Positions 1 to 12,400 of a stretch of DNA of 64,000 nt are shown one piece after another (position 1 is the first letter of the stretch; the number at the start of each line of letters is the position of its first letter). Under the pieces are notes generated by a model, which saw only the letters and a list, made by a program, of their open reading frames with translations, searched no databases and had not been told where the DNA came from. Origin of the DNA: Callaeas wilsoni (lineage: Eukaryota; Chordata; Aves; Passeriformes; Callaeidae); NCBI GenBank assembly GCA_013398955.1, contig VWPU01004991.1, forward strand, positions 1-64,000, written 5' to 3'. Made by a program: the position numbers and the translations under genes.

Positions 1-420
1 CCTCCCTCCCCCGCCCCGCCAAAGCCCCCAAACCTCTCCTTCCTTCTGCCATCACAGATTACTTTAGGGAAAGAAGATGCCCCTGTTATTTTCATGCACT
101 GCAGAGTTTATTAACGAAGGAACCAATTCCGATCACCATGGCACCTTTAAAATCTTAATAAATTACAGCAATAATTTTCTGTTTGCCATGCGACTGATCC
201 CATTTGGATTTAAAGTTATGGCTCGTTATGTTTAGCATCTGCTTTATGCACACTGTTTTCTCATTATGAATAAATCAATAAATCAATTAGGGGCAGTGAG
301 CTTTGCAAAGGCTTGCAGTAGAAAAATTGAGGATTATGTTAGTTAACCCATGATGCATCAATAACTGTTTTCTTACTACAGGCCTATCCAGAAAAGAGAG
401 AATACTGATAATGTCAGGAT
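1..420. promoter_or_regulatory. Candidate conserved non-coding element (unproven)
   Basis: A C-rich first 50 bases lead into AT-rich unique sequence with no repeat signature. From about 60 to 330 it is dense in short homeodomain-like words (TTAATAAATTA, AATCAAT, TAATTT). One octamer, AATAAATC, is repeated back to back near 268-283 and followed by AATTAG. This texture is common in vertebrate developmental enhancers. No frame stays open long enough to suggest coding. The call is inference from composition only; no alignment was possible. Confidence 0.25.
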
Positions 421-1567
421 ACGAAAAATAAGGTATCCCACACAAGAGGGGAAAAGTTTGGCATCCCTCTGAATTAGACTTTCAGGCTGCCTGCAGGCTT
501 AAAGTAAATATGCTTAGGGATAGGGATCCTGGGATGATTAACTCTGTTCTAAGCCCATATTGCTTTCACGCTCCAAATGGATAAGAAAGTATGGGAAGAA
601 GACGACCTTCCCCATCCTTACAGAGGACTGATTCCCTCTTTGTTGCTGGAAAATTCTCAGGATTATTCTGGCTTCTGCAGATGTCTATGTGATGGGAGAA
701 TACTGGAGCAATAATAATAAGAATTTTTGTACATGTCACATTTCCAGGGATACAAAATTCTCCCAAAATTGCAGTTTGTGGGTTGTTTCTCCCTCCTTAC
801 CTCCTACCTCACAGAGAACATTTGAGATTTTTTTCCCTAAAACCCATTTACAATATCAAAGAAACACACTTTTAATTTCAGAGACATTTTTAATGTTCAT
901 AAAATGAAATTTTGTTTGAAATCCACATATGAAAAAACCAAAAAGAATCCATTAAAAACCCTTATAGTTGAAACTGAGCAGTCCCCTGATAGTTTTCGGT
1001 ACTGTTGCTGTCACTTCTTCCCTTTGCTCAGGTGCCATTGTTTTTCCTGGGAGTCAAGAAGATCAAAGCAACTTCTGACCTCGGGTGGTTCTTGTGTTGT
1101 GAATTATGGAAACAACTACAGCTGCCTTGGAGACTTCCACATTGCCTGGAGTTCCAGCTGTAAATTTAGCAGAATAGCAGGAACTTGAGAGTCAAGGAAG
1201 GAGGAGCACTTATGGGAAGAAGGGAGTCTGTGAATTTGTAAATTGTCTAGAATGAACTAATACATTTAACAACTCATGAAAGCTTATCCTAGACCTAATT
1301 TTTCCCAGGTTTTTCTTTATATAAAATATAATGTATTATGCTATTCTTCATCGAAGGGGAAGGAAAGTGAGTTGTCTGATTTCCTTCTCTTCTTCCTATT
1401 CTGTCTTTCATGTATAAGCCTGAAAATAGTTCTTTTGATGTTGGTTTTAGGTTGTCTAGAAATGTTGCACTTCCTACATTTTTCCTTAAGTTGATAGTAG
1501 CTTCTCAACTCCTAATCTAACAAATTGCATGCTTCTACCTTAAAAAAAGTAAAGGAAAAAATAGTCC
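421..1567. other. Unique AT-rich sequence, nothing recognised
   Basis: No repeat family, RNA gene or convincing exon was seen. Short open frames at 689-907, 904-1188 and 1276-1494 have no recognisable domain and lack good splice context, so they are read as chance. Confidence 0.5.
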
Positions 1568-1634
1568 ACAAACAAACAAACAAATAAACAAACAAACAAA
1601 CCCCAAAACCAAAATAAACAACAAAAAAAACCCA
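1568..1634. repeat. (CAAA)n / A-rich low-complexity repeat
   Basis: Interrupted CAAA/TAAACA units run for about 65 bases, with CCCC and AAAACC breaks. Similar A/C-rich tracts recur at 2945-3000, 26391-26508, 57699-57738 and 58841-58917, so this is a general feature of this DNA. Confidence 0.8.
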
Positions 1635-1700
1635 AATGCAGAACCAAATCTCAAAACACTATTTCATTTGGAAATAATTTCTCTTTATATTATTACTTAG

Positions 1701-1880
1701 GTAGTGAGGCACTGGGACAGAAAGCCTGGAGAATTTGTGGATGCCCCATCCTTAGAGGTGTTGAAGGTTGGATGGGTCTTTGAGTAACCTGGTTTAGTGG
1801 AAGGTGTCCCTCTCCATGGCAGTGGGATTGGAACAAAATGGTCTTTTAGGTGCCTTCCAGCCTAAACTATTCTGTGATTA
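1701..1880 (+). mobile_element. CR1 LINE, 5'-truncated 3' end
   Basis: The segment matches the non-coding tail of avian CR1 as known to me. It has the stretch ending in a short ORF2 tail and 3' UTR, the phrase GGTTGGATGGG..TTTGAG, the GGAAGGTGTCCCTCTCCATGG block, and the terminal GTGCCTTCCAGCCTAAACTA followed by TTCTGTGATT. CR1 elements insert by target-primed reverse transcription and are usually 5'-truncated, as here. No coding capacity remains. Confidence 0.93.
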
Positions 1881-3309
1881 TCTACAAGAATTTGACAAAA
1901 TTTTTTTCAAACAAAAATGAAAGTAAATAATTGAAGGCAAAGGAAACTTTACCCATGGCATCTGGTTTTGCCAGAATTTTGATTTTTTAGCAATGACAAT
2001 CTGCTACTTTAAAATATGGTACTATTTTGCATATTCTTTGAATGTCAACCTTTGTCTTCCACAAAATATGACAACTTTCTCCAGTACAACAGCTTCTCTA
2101 AAAACTTCACTTATTGCCATAAATGTTTTCTGTAAGTATGGAAGCCTTCATTTGTAATATTGCTTAATTTTTAGGCTTATTTAGCTTTCTATCTTTTAGT
2201 GTTAACTTTTATTCAGGACTTTGACCATGTAATAAAAAATTGATCAGAACTGGATATTTGTGTGTTCTTCTCCTTCTGTTCATACACCTTAAGAATTTGG
2301 CTCCAGTTCCTCAGAGCATCTTTGTGGGGAAAAAAAAAATCTTCACACATTTTTTGCAGAATTTGTGCACTATTTTAAAAATTATTTTTAATGGTAGTTA
2401 AGGTACAGTATCCTCAAGGCTTTGCTCAGGGCCTGGACTAAAAGGTTCATTTGTAGATTTCTTTAATTAATCAAGAACAAAATCTCTTGCAGGCAAACTT
2501 CTAAGAATATGTGATTTGTTTCTAAAACAAATTGTACACTATTGTCCTTTGTGCTCTTGAAATCAAAGCTTTAGTAACCCAATTCAAATAAAACAAATAA
2601 AGAACCAGAAGAGAAGTAAGACAAATTTTGCCTTAGAATGTTCTTTGGAAACAGGCATCTAATGTGTGGCCCCAAATTTAGCTGTTTTGGGATGCTATTG
2701 CTCCCAACACTTCGATGGCTGTGTCCAAGTATTCTTGCTGAGATTTGTCTGTAATATGTCTTTGATAGAATTAGGCTAATATTCAAATACATTTCCTGCC
2801 AGTAGTAGTTCAAATTTTAAGCAGTATAAAACCTAGCAATTCTTTAGTCCCAGATGTTTGCTCGTCATTGCAACTCAAATAGTTGTAGCTTCTTACATAA
2901 TCAAAGCAAAAGTTAATTATAAACTGGAAATAGTAAATGTATTTTTTAAAAGAAACAAACAGACAAACAGAACCAAACCTAAACCCAAACCTAGACCCCC
3001 CAGCACAAAACTGCTGGCTTTTAACTTAGTGATGTGCGTTTGTGCTCCAGAAAGTTCACTTCTTGTGCAGTTGTTTTCTAAAAATTGAGAAAGCCGCACA
3101 AGTGTCTGAGATTCAATATTTTCCTTTTGGAGGATGAAAAAATGTATTATCTGTGCATCTATGCTAACAAATCTATATCTTTATACCCCTTCATATTAAG
3201 ACTTGCTGTTTAGTCTGGAGGTATCAGACTCCTTTCTAGATTTCAGCTGCCATGGTAAGTAGAGCTGTGTAGTAGCTGACCATGAGATTTCCAAAAAGAG
3301 AATCTGGGG
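1881..3309. other. Unique AT-rich sequence
   Basis: No gene or mobile element was recognised. An A/C-rich low-complexity patch lies at about 2945-3000. The minus-strand open frame at 2571-2813 has no family resemblance that I recognise. Confidence 0.5.
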
Positions 3310-3366
3310 TATATATATATATCTCTATACATATATATAAATATGTACACACACACACACATATAC
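3310..3366. repeat. Compound (TA)n(CA)n microsatellite
   Basis: An interrupted TA run is followed by ATGTACACACACACACACAC and then ATATACG. It is a compound dinucleotide repeat with alternating purine-pyrimidine character and is likely to be length-polymorphic. Confidence 0.9.
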
Positions 3367-4440
3367 GCAATTTTCAGGGCAGATAAACAGAGGTATCAGG
3401 ACTACAGATACAAACAGGAGTCTGAGATATAAAAAGTGCAACTCTGTCAAGGTTTAAAGTGACATGTCAAACTTGAATTAATCAATTTTTTAACTCTTTT
3501 AGCTTTTTGGCCAGCACTCAGATGCTTTCAAAGGACAGAACCAATCCAGTTAACTCCTGAATATTGCTGTTTAGAGACAGGTAACAAAGAATTGGTTCAA
3601 GCTCAGCCAACATTTTTCTGTGTGCACTTTGCTTTGCTCTCAATATATTGTGGCTAAAACTACAGATAAATGGGCACAGCCTTTTGAAAATAACATGTCC
3701 AACCACCTAATCTTGATATAACTGTTTTGGGTTTTTTTAATTGAAATTTAGCATCTTGAGAAAGAACTGCTTATTAAGCAGGTGAGCATAAATTTAAAAA
3801 TAATTCTAAGGCTCCTTCATGTGATGTTCTGTACTCTGGGCCTTCTTCAGCCTTATCTCACTTTTGAAACTTGAGAGTATTCAGTTTTCTGAAAGACAAT
3901 GCCTGGTAAGAAAGGCACAATCTCATCTATTTTCTAGTTTTATTTTTCATCAAATACTTGAGAAATGGAACAAACAATCCATGATGTGGCAAAAAAATGC
4001 CCATGAGTTTATTTTTCAAATCAATTTGCACAAGAAATTTTGCATGAGCTAATTTGAGAAAACTTGTATAAATTTTGACACAAAAAGAAAAAAGTAACTT
4101 TGAAAAAAAGTTTTGTGGAATAATTTTAAGTGCTAGCAAAAAAATGTACAATGAAATAGAATGCTACTAAATTCATTGTATAAAAGTCATCTAATTTTCA
4201 TACTAAAGTTATTTCACATTTTAGCTTGTCTGGGTCACAGATAGAGGTGGAAATCTGCTGTAAAATCTTTCTGTTATTTTTGAAAAATATTATTTATCTT
4301 CATGGATTGCTTTGATTCACTATCTTCTGCCTGTAAACATGTGACAGCCACATTTTTATCTGATTGTGGCTATAAAATCAAAGAAATTATATATCTGTCT
4401 GAGCAGCCCTAAGTAGCATGAGAAAAATGTTATGCTTAGA

Positions 4441-4441
<1 letters not shown>
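3367..4441. other. Unique AT-rich sequence, nothing recognised
   Basis: Short open frames on both strands (for example 3864-4052 plus and 3927-4151 minus) overlap each other and carry no recognisable motif. No repeat family was seen. Confidence 0.5.

Positions 4442-4476
<35 letters not shown>
4442..4476. repeat. (TAA)n microsatellite
   Basis: About 11-12 uninterrupted TAA trinucleotides. It stands alone in unique sequence. Confidence 0.95.
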
Positions 4477-4760
4477 GTCTTGGGGTTTTTTACCAATATA
4501 TCTGATATGGGTTATGATTTTCTTCACTTCTGTAGTCTGAGTGATAGCCATGAAATATTAATCCTCAACTCTGAGTACTGATGAATAGTAATCATCCTTC
4601 TCTTAGGATATGCTCATTCATTTCTTCACGCTGCCTTTATGCTGACATGAATCAGTGTTGGTTTAGAACAGAAAGGCACTACAGGAACCTACACTCCCAG
4701 TTGTTGAGACACACACATTCCAAACTGGTGCATGCACTTTTCACAATAATGGCAATTAAA

Positions 4761-4925
4761 TTTTGGAATATCTACAAAGAGAAGTAGTGGATTCAGCACT
4801 TTTTCAGGTCTTTTCAAGCCTGGATCCTTTTCTAAAATTTCAGTATTGGGGACAGTTAAATGAAAACATATTGGTTTCTGTAGTAGAAGAGTCCGCAGGA
4901 GGTGGTTGAGGAATTTCTTCCAGCT
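4761..4925 (+). mobile_element. Ancient L3/CR1-like LINE 3' relic
   Basis: The segment follows the recalled order of an L3/CR1-type 3' end. A TTGGAATATCTACAAAGAGA-type start is followed by AGTAGTGGATTCAGCA, TTTTCAAGCCTGGATCCTTT, TCTAAAA, CAGTATTGGGGACAG and a late CAGGAGG. In other amniotes this corresponds to a block reading roughly as a Trp-Asn-...-Val-Val-Asp reverse-transcriptase tail. Divergence is high, as expected for a relic older than bird radiation. The alternative is chance similarity. Confidence 0.45.
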
Positions 4926-5859
4926 TTTTTTGGCAGAAAGTGTGTCTTGTGCTATATCACATGAAGTTTTCATTGCCCCATTTCATAGCCTAAATGGAAT
5001 CGTTGGTGACATTCTGGCAACACTCTAGAATTCCTGAAGCTGAAGTCACCATATTCCTGGAAGAACAACTGTTAAACATTTGCTATACTGCTACTTAAAA
5101 TCCTACTGCTATTCCAAATTCACTTTTGTTCCCTACATCACCAGCTCAGGAGGAATTAGAAATTCTCAAGGAAAATAACTCTACAAACTTGCTGACCTTG
5201 TAGTCAGTAAAATTTTAATAAATAGCATGACCAGAATTTAATTTCCTCCCAGGATTGTTATATATATTATTTATTTCTAAATAAATCAAGCCCAAAGTTT
5301 GTAAGAGACAAAACATTTGAAGCATCAATATTTGATGTGAAACAGAACATAGACTATTAAGTTCTGACCCTTTTTGAACAGCAATGCCCATATGCCTCTT
5401 GGTTATGTCTGGAAATTTCAATATCCATTGACACCTGTGGATCTGTTAATTTTGGCTGAAACTGGATGAAAACAAGACCATTATAATATTATACATATAA
5501 CCATATTAATATATTTATTAGGTAAATGTAGTTTTTAGTAATATTCTTATAAGAACATTTCCTAGATATTTTTGCTTGTTTGTTTTCTCTTTTCTTTTAG
5601 TAAAGTGTCTTGCAGCATAATCTAAATTCAAGATGTTCAATATCTACGTCTTTCCATTTTCAAGATTATCATTACAATCATTCCTCACTTTTTGGAATTG
5701 CTCGGCCGCAGAGAAGGTTCTTCTCTCCATTATTTTTATTCCTTAGAATCTCAAAATAATCTACATAGAATTCTCAAAAATCAGGATCTTTCTTGGATCT
5801 CTAAGGTAATTCCAAATCTTTAAAGTCCTTTTAGCCCATTTCTCCTCTTTTTCAGGCAC
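4926..5859. other. Unique AT-rich sequence
   Basis: No repeat family or gene was recognised. AT content is very high near 5470-5540. The minus-strand open frame at 5215-5421 has no recognisable domain. Confidence 0.5.
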
Positions 5860-6290
5860 CATTGAGCTGTCAGGTTATTTATAGCCCATCTCCCGACAGG
5901 AGCGCAGAAGCAGCTGCCTGTCATAAACCATTGGGAGACTCTCGGGAAGCTGTAGAGATTGGACTCGTAATAACTCCTCTGTTTTGGTGACAGCAAATTT
6001 GGCTGTGACGCTGAGCAGCCCGGCCGGGCTGTGACTGCTCCCATGGCAGTGCAGCCACCTCCTCCTGAGGGAGGGGGACAGAGGCTGCACCACCAGCTCT
6101 CCGGCATGGCACGCAAGGGGACAGGGCGGTCACGTCACAGCACGGCGCGCAGAAGGAACAAGCCAGGCGGACACCTCCAGACTGCCACCTTCTTAACAGG
6201 ACCTGGCCCTCAGGAGCAGAAGGTACAAAAGTGCCAGTGCCGCTCTGTGAATCACAGAATTCCCCTCTTCTGCTCTCTGTGAAATCAAAA
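5860..6290. promoter_or_regulatory. CpG-rich island, possible promoter/enhancer
   Basis: This short GC-rich block stands out sharply from AT-rich flanks. I count 11 CpG dinucleotides between 6009 and 6169, where neighbouring kilobases have very few. It contains a CACGTCAC motif (CREB/ATF-like) near 6131 and a GC-rich CCCGGCCGGG palindrome near 6020. The adjoining 5860-6000 stretch looks unique and non-repetitive. Several frames stay open across it, which mostly reflects GC content. It could be an orphan CpG island, an enhancer, a first exon or an old LTR; the sequence alone does not decide. Confidence 0.35.
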
Positions 6291-6493
6291 AATAAGGTTT
6301 TGCTCTGGCCTTGGCTCAGCCCAGCCGAAGGAATTTCTCATTTAAATCAATAAGGCGTCAGTACCTGACTGCAGAAATAACGGAATAAAATTCATTGCCT
6401 TTTTTGAAAACGTTGTAGCAATCAGAAAAACACAATTGATTTTAACTTTTTATTTTAAAGTAAAAAAGAAAAGAAAGTCACATTTTTCTCCAG

Positions 6494-6538
6494 CTATTGA
6501 CTATTGACTATTGACTATTAGTTACTATATTGACTATT
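6494..6538. repeat. CTATTGA heptamer tandem repeat
   Basis: Three perfect copies of the 7-mer CTATTGA (6494-6514) are followed by decayed copies to about 6538. The array is short and young-looking. Confidence 0.85.
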
Positions 6539-8473
6539 TCAACAAGGCATTGAATTCCATTTTCTCAATCACAGGATAGTAAAAGTGATGTAGAATTATT
6601 ATTAGTATTACTGAAATCTTAAAATTCTAACAAGTTACAGTTTCAAATTCAGCAGTTTCTTTCCCTAGGAATTATCACTGAATGAACAGAGCCTGTTTAT
6701 AGATATATGAAAAGTAAACAGTCCTTTCCACATGTGCATAATTTTCTATTTATTCTCATGGTCATTTTTGGTGGAAAGTTACTGTTACATTTTTATGCTT
6801 GCCCACCTCACATGATTCGTAATGCTTTAGCTGACATTCCATGTAAACTTGTTTATAACAAAACCCTCTGCTCTGTCACTGATGCACATTGTGCAAGCTC
6901 ACTGAGAAGGAGAGTGAGTTAAAGCAAGGCAGCTGCCACACTATATATTTGCAATATGCTTCACTTTTCTTGTCTTGATGCTGTTAAGAAAAAAAGTATT
7001 CCAACACCTTAATCTATTATTGGTCAGACTAATTTCCAATATTGATACATATTAATTTTCCCTGAAATGTGAATGGAGTAAAAAATGGTAGTAAAACTGT
7101 TTATAATAAACAAAATTATGTGATATCTCTGCCTGTTTTCATATACTAATTTGACCTCTTCTTGACAAAAATTTTAAAAGTGCATGGTAACTGTTTCAGT
7201 TTAGCAGATGTGATATACACAGACACTGTTACTGAGCATTAGGCTTGCTAAATTTAAAACATTCTATTATTTTCCTTAAGATCACCTTTATGCATTTCTT
7301 AATTTCTTTTAGTCTCTGGGAAGAAGACACATTGTTACAAGTAACTCTCCTTCTCTGATTTTGATTTGGAAAGGGAACACTAGGCCTCCTATACCCCAAT
7401 AAGACTTTCTCTCCTGATAAGGAATATCAGAGTCCACCAGGTCAGTTTTATTTGCCAAGGAAGTATTGAGGTTCTGCAGGGCAAATTAAAAGAAAATATC
7501 AAGTTTAATTTATATGTGACAGAAAACTGATTTCCTCAGAAATTATTTTCATATAATGTAACCAATGTTTAAATGGTACTATGTGAAAATTTTTTTTTCA
7601 GTTTGATTGGAAAGGCTATAATGAAATACTCGTTTAAGGAGAGCTGTACAAAGTCAAGTTTATACCCATTTTTCCTGTTGCCTTCAATGATTTTTTGACC
7701 TCGTGAGAACAATTCTGAAGTTCAGGAACTTATTGACTTAAAATGTGCAATTTTGTAAAACTCAGGATAAACCTTGAGTTTTACAGGAAGTAAATAATCT
7801 GAGACTGTGAAATGGGGAAGCAACAGTCATCATACAGACAAATTTTGTTGGTGTTGGAAAACGTCTGCTGAGTTTTAGTTTGTTTGTTTGTATCTTTGGA
7901 TTTTTTTCTGCTGAATAGAGAAGCACCTATTACCTTAATGGTGCCAGCTGCAGGGGAAAGAATTTGAGCTTCAGCTTCTCTGACATTTTGAAAATTAATG
8001 GGAGTTTCAACACATCATTTCTGCTGGTTTAGATGTGGTTGTTTGCATAGTCTAGATAAATTTCAGATGAGCTCCCAGATCTCTAACATCTATCAATATC
8101 TGTCAACAACCCAAATTTTCAGCACACTTCATTTCATTTATAAAGCTGTTCTGGAGCACCAGTGTTTGTTTGATCCATGTGTTTTCTGAGTGTTGTAATC
8201 TATGTTTTCATCACAAGGTTGAGCATTTTATTACATCAAATGCTCAACAGAACGGAATACTAGTGAAGTTGAAAAAGAAATGTCCTGCTGTATTACATTT
8301 GTCAAAAGAAATCTGTTTTCATGATGGAACTGAATCTATACCTCTTGTTTGTTGTTTAGTTGACTTAATAGTGTTCTCCTATGGAAGAGAGTTTGGTCTG
8401 AAAAATGCTGATTGCAAAAAAATCCCCACAAATAAAAATAATTTTGAGAGTGTACTTATGTTGTGGCATTTGG
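6539..8473. other. Unique AT-rich sequence
   Basis: No gene or mobile element was recognised. It holds one hairpin-forming inverted repeat at 7755-7784 and a T/G-rich patch near 7878-7895. The open frames at 6707-6922 and 7998-8189 lack motifs. Confidence 0.5.
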
Positions 8474-8576
8474 CTTTTTGTTTGTTTTTTTGTTTGTTTC
8501 TTTGTTTTTCCTGGGGGGTTTATTTGGTTGGTTTGGTTTTGGGTTTTTTTTTGTTTGGTTGGTTTGGTTTAGTTTT
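8474..8576. repeat. (GTTT)n/(GGTTT)n low-complexity tract
   Basis: A T/G-rich tract of TTTG, GGTTTG and TTTTTG units with a CCTGGGGGG interruption. It forms the tail of a 136-codon open frame starting at 8170, whose Phe/Leu/Gly-rich end is therefore repeat-derived and not evidence of a gene. Confidence 0.85.
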
Positions 8577-11500
8577 TTGACAATGATAAAAAGTTACTTT
8601 TGGAAACTACCCTAGCTTCTTTGCCATGCATGTCTACCTCACAAAACCAGTGAACATAATCCCCAGCTCTCTCCTAATCTGCACCCCAGAGAGGTAAACG
8701 GCCAGAGAGTGCTGAGCTCATGCTTTAGACTGTCCCTAAGCATTGTGATTTGAGCTGCTCATATGGTGTGGCTTTGAATTAGGAAATACAGACTTTAAAG
8801 GACTTTCATACACTGTGGTACAGAAATAAAAATTTGGAAGACCTACAAATAGTAAATTCTTTCAAGTCCATACTGTTGCAAACCTCCCAGGGAATTCTGA
8901 TGTTTGGTTGGATTTCTGTGGCAGTTGGAAAGCAAACTAAGAAATCATCTTCAGTAAAGAACGAACAGCCTGTCAACTCACAAAGGAGCATTGTTTAATG
9001 ATGAAGTTTAAAAAACAATCTAAACCAAACACTCATAAGTTATAGTCAGCTGTAAACCAAAATTAGATTTTTTGGTTTTTTTTGAACAATCAGGTTATTC
9101 AAACTAGATGTAGAGCATTGTATTGTCAGATGAAATCACAGATCTAGAAGAGGGGAACATTACAAGCAAGAGGTGTGTCCAAGAACAGCAGAGACATTCC
9201 AAGGCAGTATACACAGTATTGTAAGAGGTCAAAGATAGAAACATAGGGAAATATAGGTTTTAAGAAGAGAGAAAGTATTTTTGGGCAGGGTAAGAAAAGA
9301 TGAAGAAAAGAACAAAATGAGAATTATTTCAGAATGGAGATAGGTAGATAATACTCAGAAAAAGTGCTTCTAGTATTTTCCTATGAGCTCTGAAATCCAT
9401 GGGATATTATTATTTATGGAAATTCCTAATAAAGTAATCAAATGGGACACCACTTATGGATGTTAAAAGCCAAACACCAGTTGTTCAGTTGCCTTAAAAT
9501 TTTGTGGAGAGTTCCTTTAAGACTTTTTGGACTCTCTATATGAACTTTGGGAAATGTGATGAAGCTGCCACTATCATCTGTTGAAATTTAAAAACAGAAT
9601 ATTCTGTGTCAGTTCTGGATTTGACAGCGACAGACTAGAAACGTTATTTATCTTAAGAAAAGCTAGATTTGACATTATTCATAATCCTCTTCTTTATATT
9701 AATAATAGATAGTATTACCGCAGAATAAACAAACAGGAAATGGCTCATCTAGAAAAGACAAAGCTCTTCAAACACAGATATTTAATTTATTAGAAAAGGA
9801 CAGAAAAATATCACCAATTACCATATGACATTTGTTTGAGTGAGTGGGGTGTGTGTGTCCTTATGCCTGTCTCATCTTCACTGTCACATGAAAGGAGGTT
9901 TGAAAGTGTCACACCAACGGACATGTAATATAGTGAAAAATAATATTTTGTTTAATCCGTAATGAACATTAAAGTTTGAAGACATAACAACCTTTTAAAA
10001 GAAAACAAAATAGTCTTGTCCTCCCAGCTATTTTGTAACTCAATCCTTTCCTTCTGTCTAAGGAAGTTCCTGGGATTTAGAGGATCTCACAGTTTATTTA
10101 GCCAAACGTCTTTGCTAAATGGTGACTCATTTCCCAGTGTATGCCACTCTTTCAGAAATTGCAGCAGGGTAATCACTTTGATTTGGCACTCAAAGCCCTT
10201 AGCATTAAGGTAAAGGAAACAGTTTTCTAACTTTGCCACCTTTGGGGCAAGCAACTGTTTTCCAGGGTACATCTGAACAACATATTCACTGCTGTGAATC
10301 AGTTCTCCAATATTATCTGACATTTACTGTGCTCGTTCAATCAGCTCTTCATCAGGAGAACAAGCAATCCAATTGAAAACAAGGAGACAAAAAGCAGCTC
10401 TTAGAAATTAAAACCAGTAAAAATCATATCCTTCTCTGGTTAACTTGAAGGCCGATGGAGCTGTGGGAATTGATGAGCATAAACAATGAACATGATACTG
10501 ATGCTGCAGAGCTGGCTGCTAAAGTTTCAAAGATGGAGAACATTTTGGAGCAAAAAACAGAGGCACACAGATGCATCTTCTTCATTTTGTTTAATTTAAT
10601 TAATTTCAAGTGTTATCTTAGCTAAAAGGGATGACCTATCTTGCTGAAGTAGCTGGGAAAATACTTAGTGCTAGGCAGAAAGACCAGGAAGCAGCTGTGT
10701 GTTTAATTTTAATGTGCTAAAGTGTTTAAATAATGTGTTAAAGTGTTTGGGGGGGTTTATGGCCTGTCTTTTCTAATGTGAACCGTTGCAAGCATTCAAA
10801 TTGCTCTGACACAAAGAAGGTAGAAACAAAAATTCTCTCGATAAATTTCAACTGCTATAGGCAACTGGAAAAATTTTTGGTAGCAGGTACTCATGAAAGG
10901 GTCTGTTGCTTTGTCCAGTATGAGAATTATCCTTCCTTTGCCCTCCTCAGACATTAAGGGGAATGTCCAGTGTTCTGGCCTTCATAAGATAAGCAAAATG
11001 TTTCAATGGTATCATCATTGGCTGGGCTATACTGGGCAGAGCACGTCATGTTAACACCACTCACTGCAGTGTTAGAGGCTCACAGCGTCTGTCTGACAGG
11101 TCGAAAGGCTTTGCCAACACTGGGGGAAAGGATAAAACTGGACAGGGAATCTGAACGGATTTCTATTTCATTTTAGGCATACTGAAGAGGTTTAACTACA
11201 TATTGCAAACACAGCTTTCAAGAGCAAATCTTTTGGAAGAGACTACTCCAATCTCACCTGCAGTGACTTTTCAATGCAACAATACTACTGCTGTTGGCAA
11301 GACAGCTGTATCAGTATTAACAATTTTGGGAGCCTTGCTAAGACGACATTTTCAGCATGCAAAGTTAAGGGGCAGAGGTCAGAAAGCAACCAGCAGAAAC
11401 AGAAAGCTACTTTGACTACCAGTGATGGTATTTACAGAGCGGGAGAACCTGCATGGTAACTTGGTTATACAAGTTGACATATACCTGAGCTTTAAATGGC

Positions 11501-12381
11501 CTTTATTTCAGATTATGAAATGCAAGAGCACAGGGTTGATGATTCATATAATGAATAAATTCTAGAAGTACCAAATGTTGCTTCCCTGTCATAGATGCAG
11601 GATAAAATTAGTTGGTATTCTAAATTCAGCTGGTTGTAGAAAATACAATGTTAAAAGACTAGCACCTGGGCTGGCAGTCTGTAAAGAGGTGAAAAACCTG
11701 AATGATTAATGACAGATGAGCTGTCCTTTAACTTGCTGAGTTTATTTTCAAGGTAGACTTAAAGAAGTTTGGAGAGAAATGGTAGAAACAGACTTGTCAT
11801 TTTCTACTTCTTCCCTGTGGACAGAAACTTTTCAATCTGGCACTTTTACAAACTCTCATGCAAAAATCTTTCAAAGCTACAGTCCTACGACGTTCCTAAC
11901 TTTTTGACATTGATAAAAGGAAACACTTTCTTAATTATTTATCCATATGTCAGAAATATGCGGAGAAGTACAGAATTATCATTTCCCATAGAGACTGTTT
12001 TATTCCAGTGATCAAAAAAAAATATATAAATAAGATTTTTTTCATCTCCTGGCACTGCAGTTAGTATATAGACAAAGAGAGCACCTATTATGCCTTTGCA
12101 AGAGTTTTCATATAACAGATGTTAGGCATCAGTGACAGGATGCTGCTGCCTCCTTGTCCAGGGACACTGGGACAAGACATTTTTCTTTCCTAATGTTTTC
12201 CACTTCTCTTTCTTCTCTTATAACATCAGATATTAACTGGCTATTACAAAATCCAGATTAATTTCATGATGCCAAATATCACTGAAAACTTAAGATAAAT
12301 GTGTTTAAAAAGACAAATGTGAATTTTTCCAAGTGCTAGTTTTCAGCCTCTGGTGCTCTGAGCATAAAACTGCTTTTGAAA
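8577..12381. other. Unique AT-rich sequence, nothing recognised
   Basis: About 3.8 kb without a recognisable repeat, RNA gene or exon. Open frames at 10016-10213, 10087-10323 (minus), 11203-11415 and 11769-12011 are short, mutually overlapping or motif-free. A GTGTGTGTG run near 9850 is too short to list. Confidence 0.5.
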
Positions 12382-12400
12382 CTCTCTCCTCTCTCTCTCT
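12382..12400. repeat. (CT)n short microsatellite
   Basis: A 19-base CT-rich run with one CC interruption. Confidence 0.7.

Noticed and set aside
8170..8580. 136-codon plus-strand frame as a gene
   Set aside because: Its second half is produced by the GTTT/GGTTT simple repeat, and the first half has no recognisable domain.
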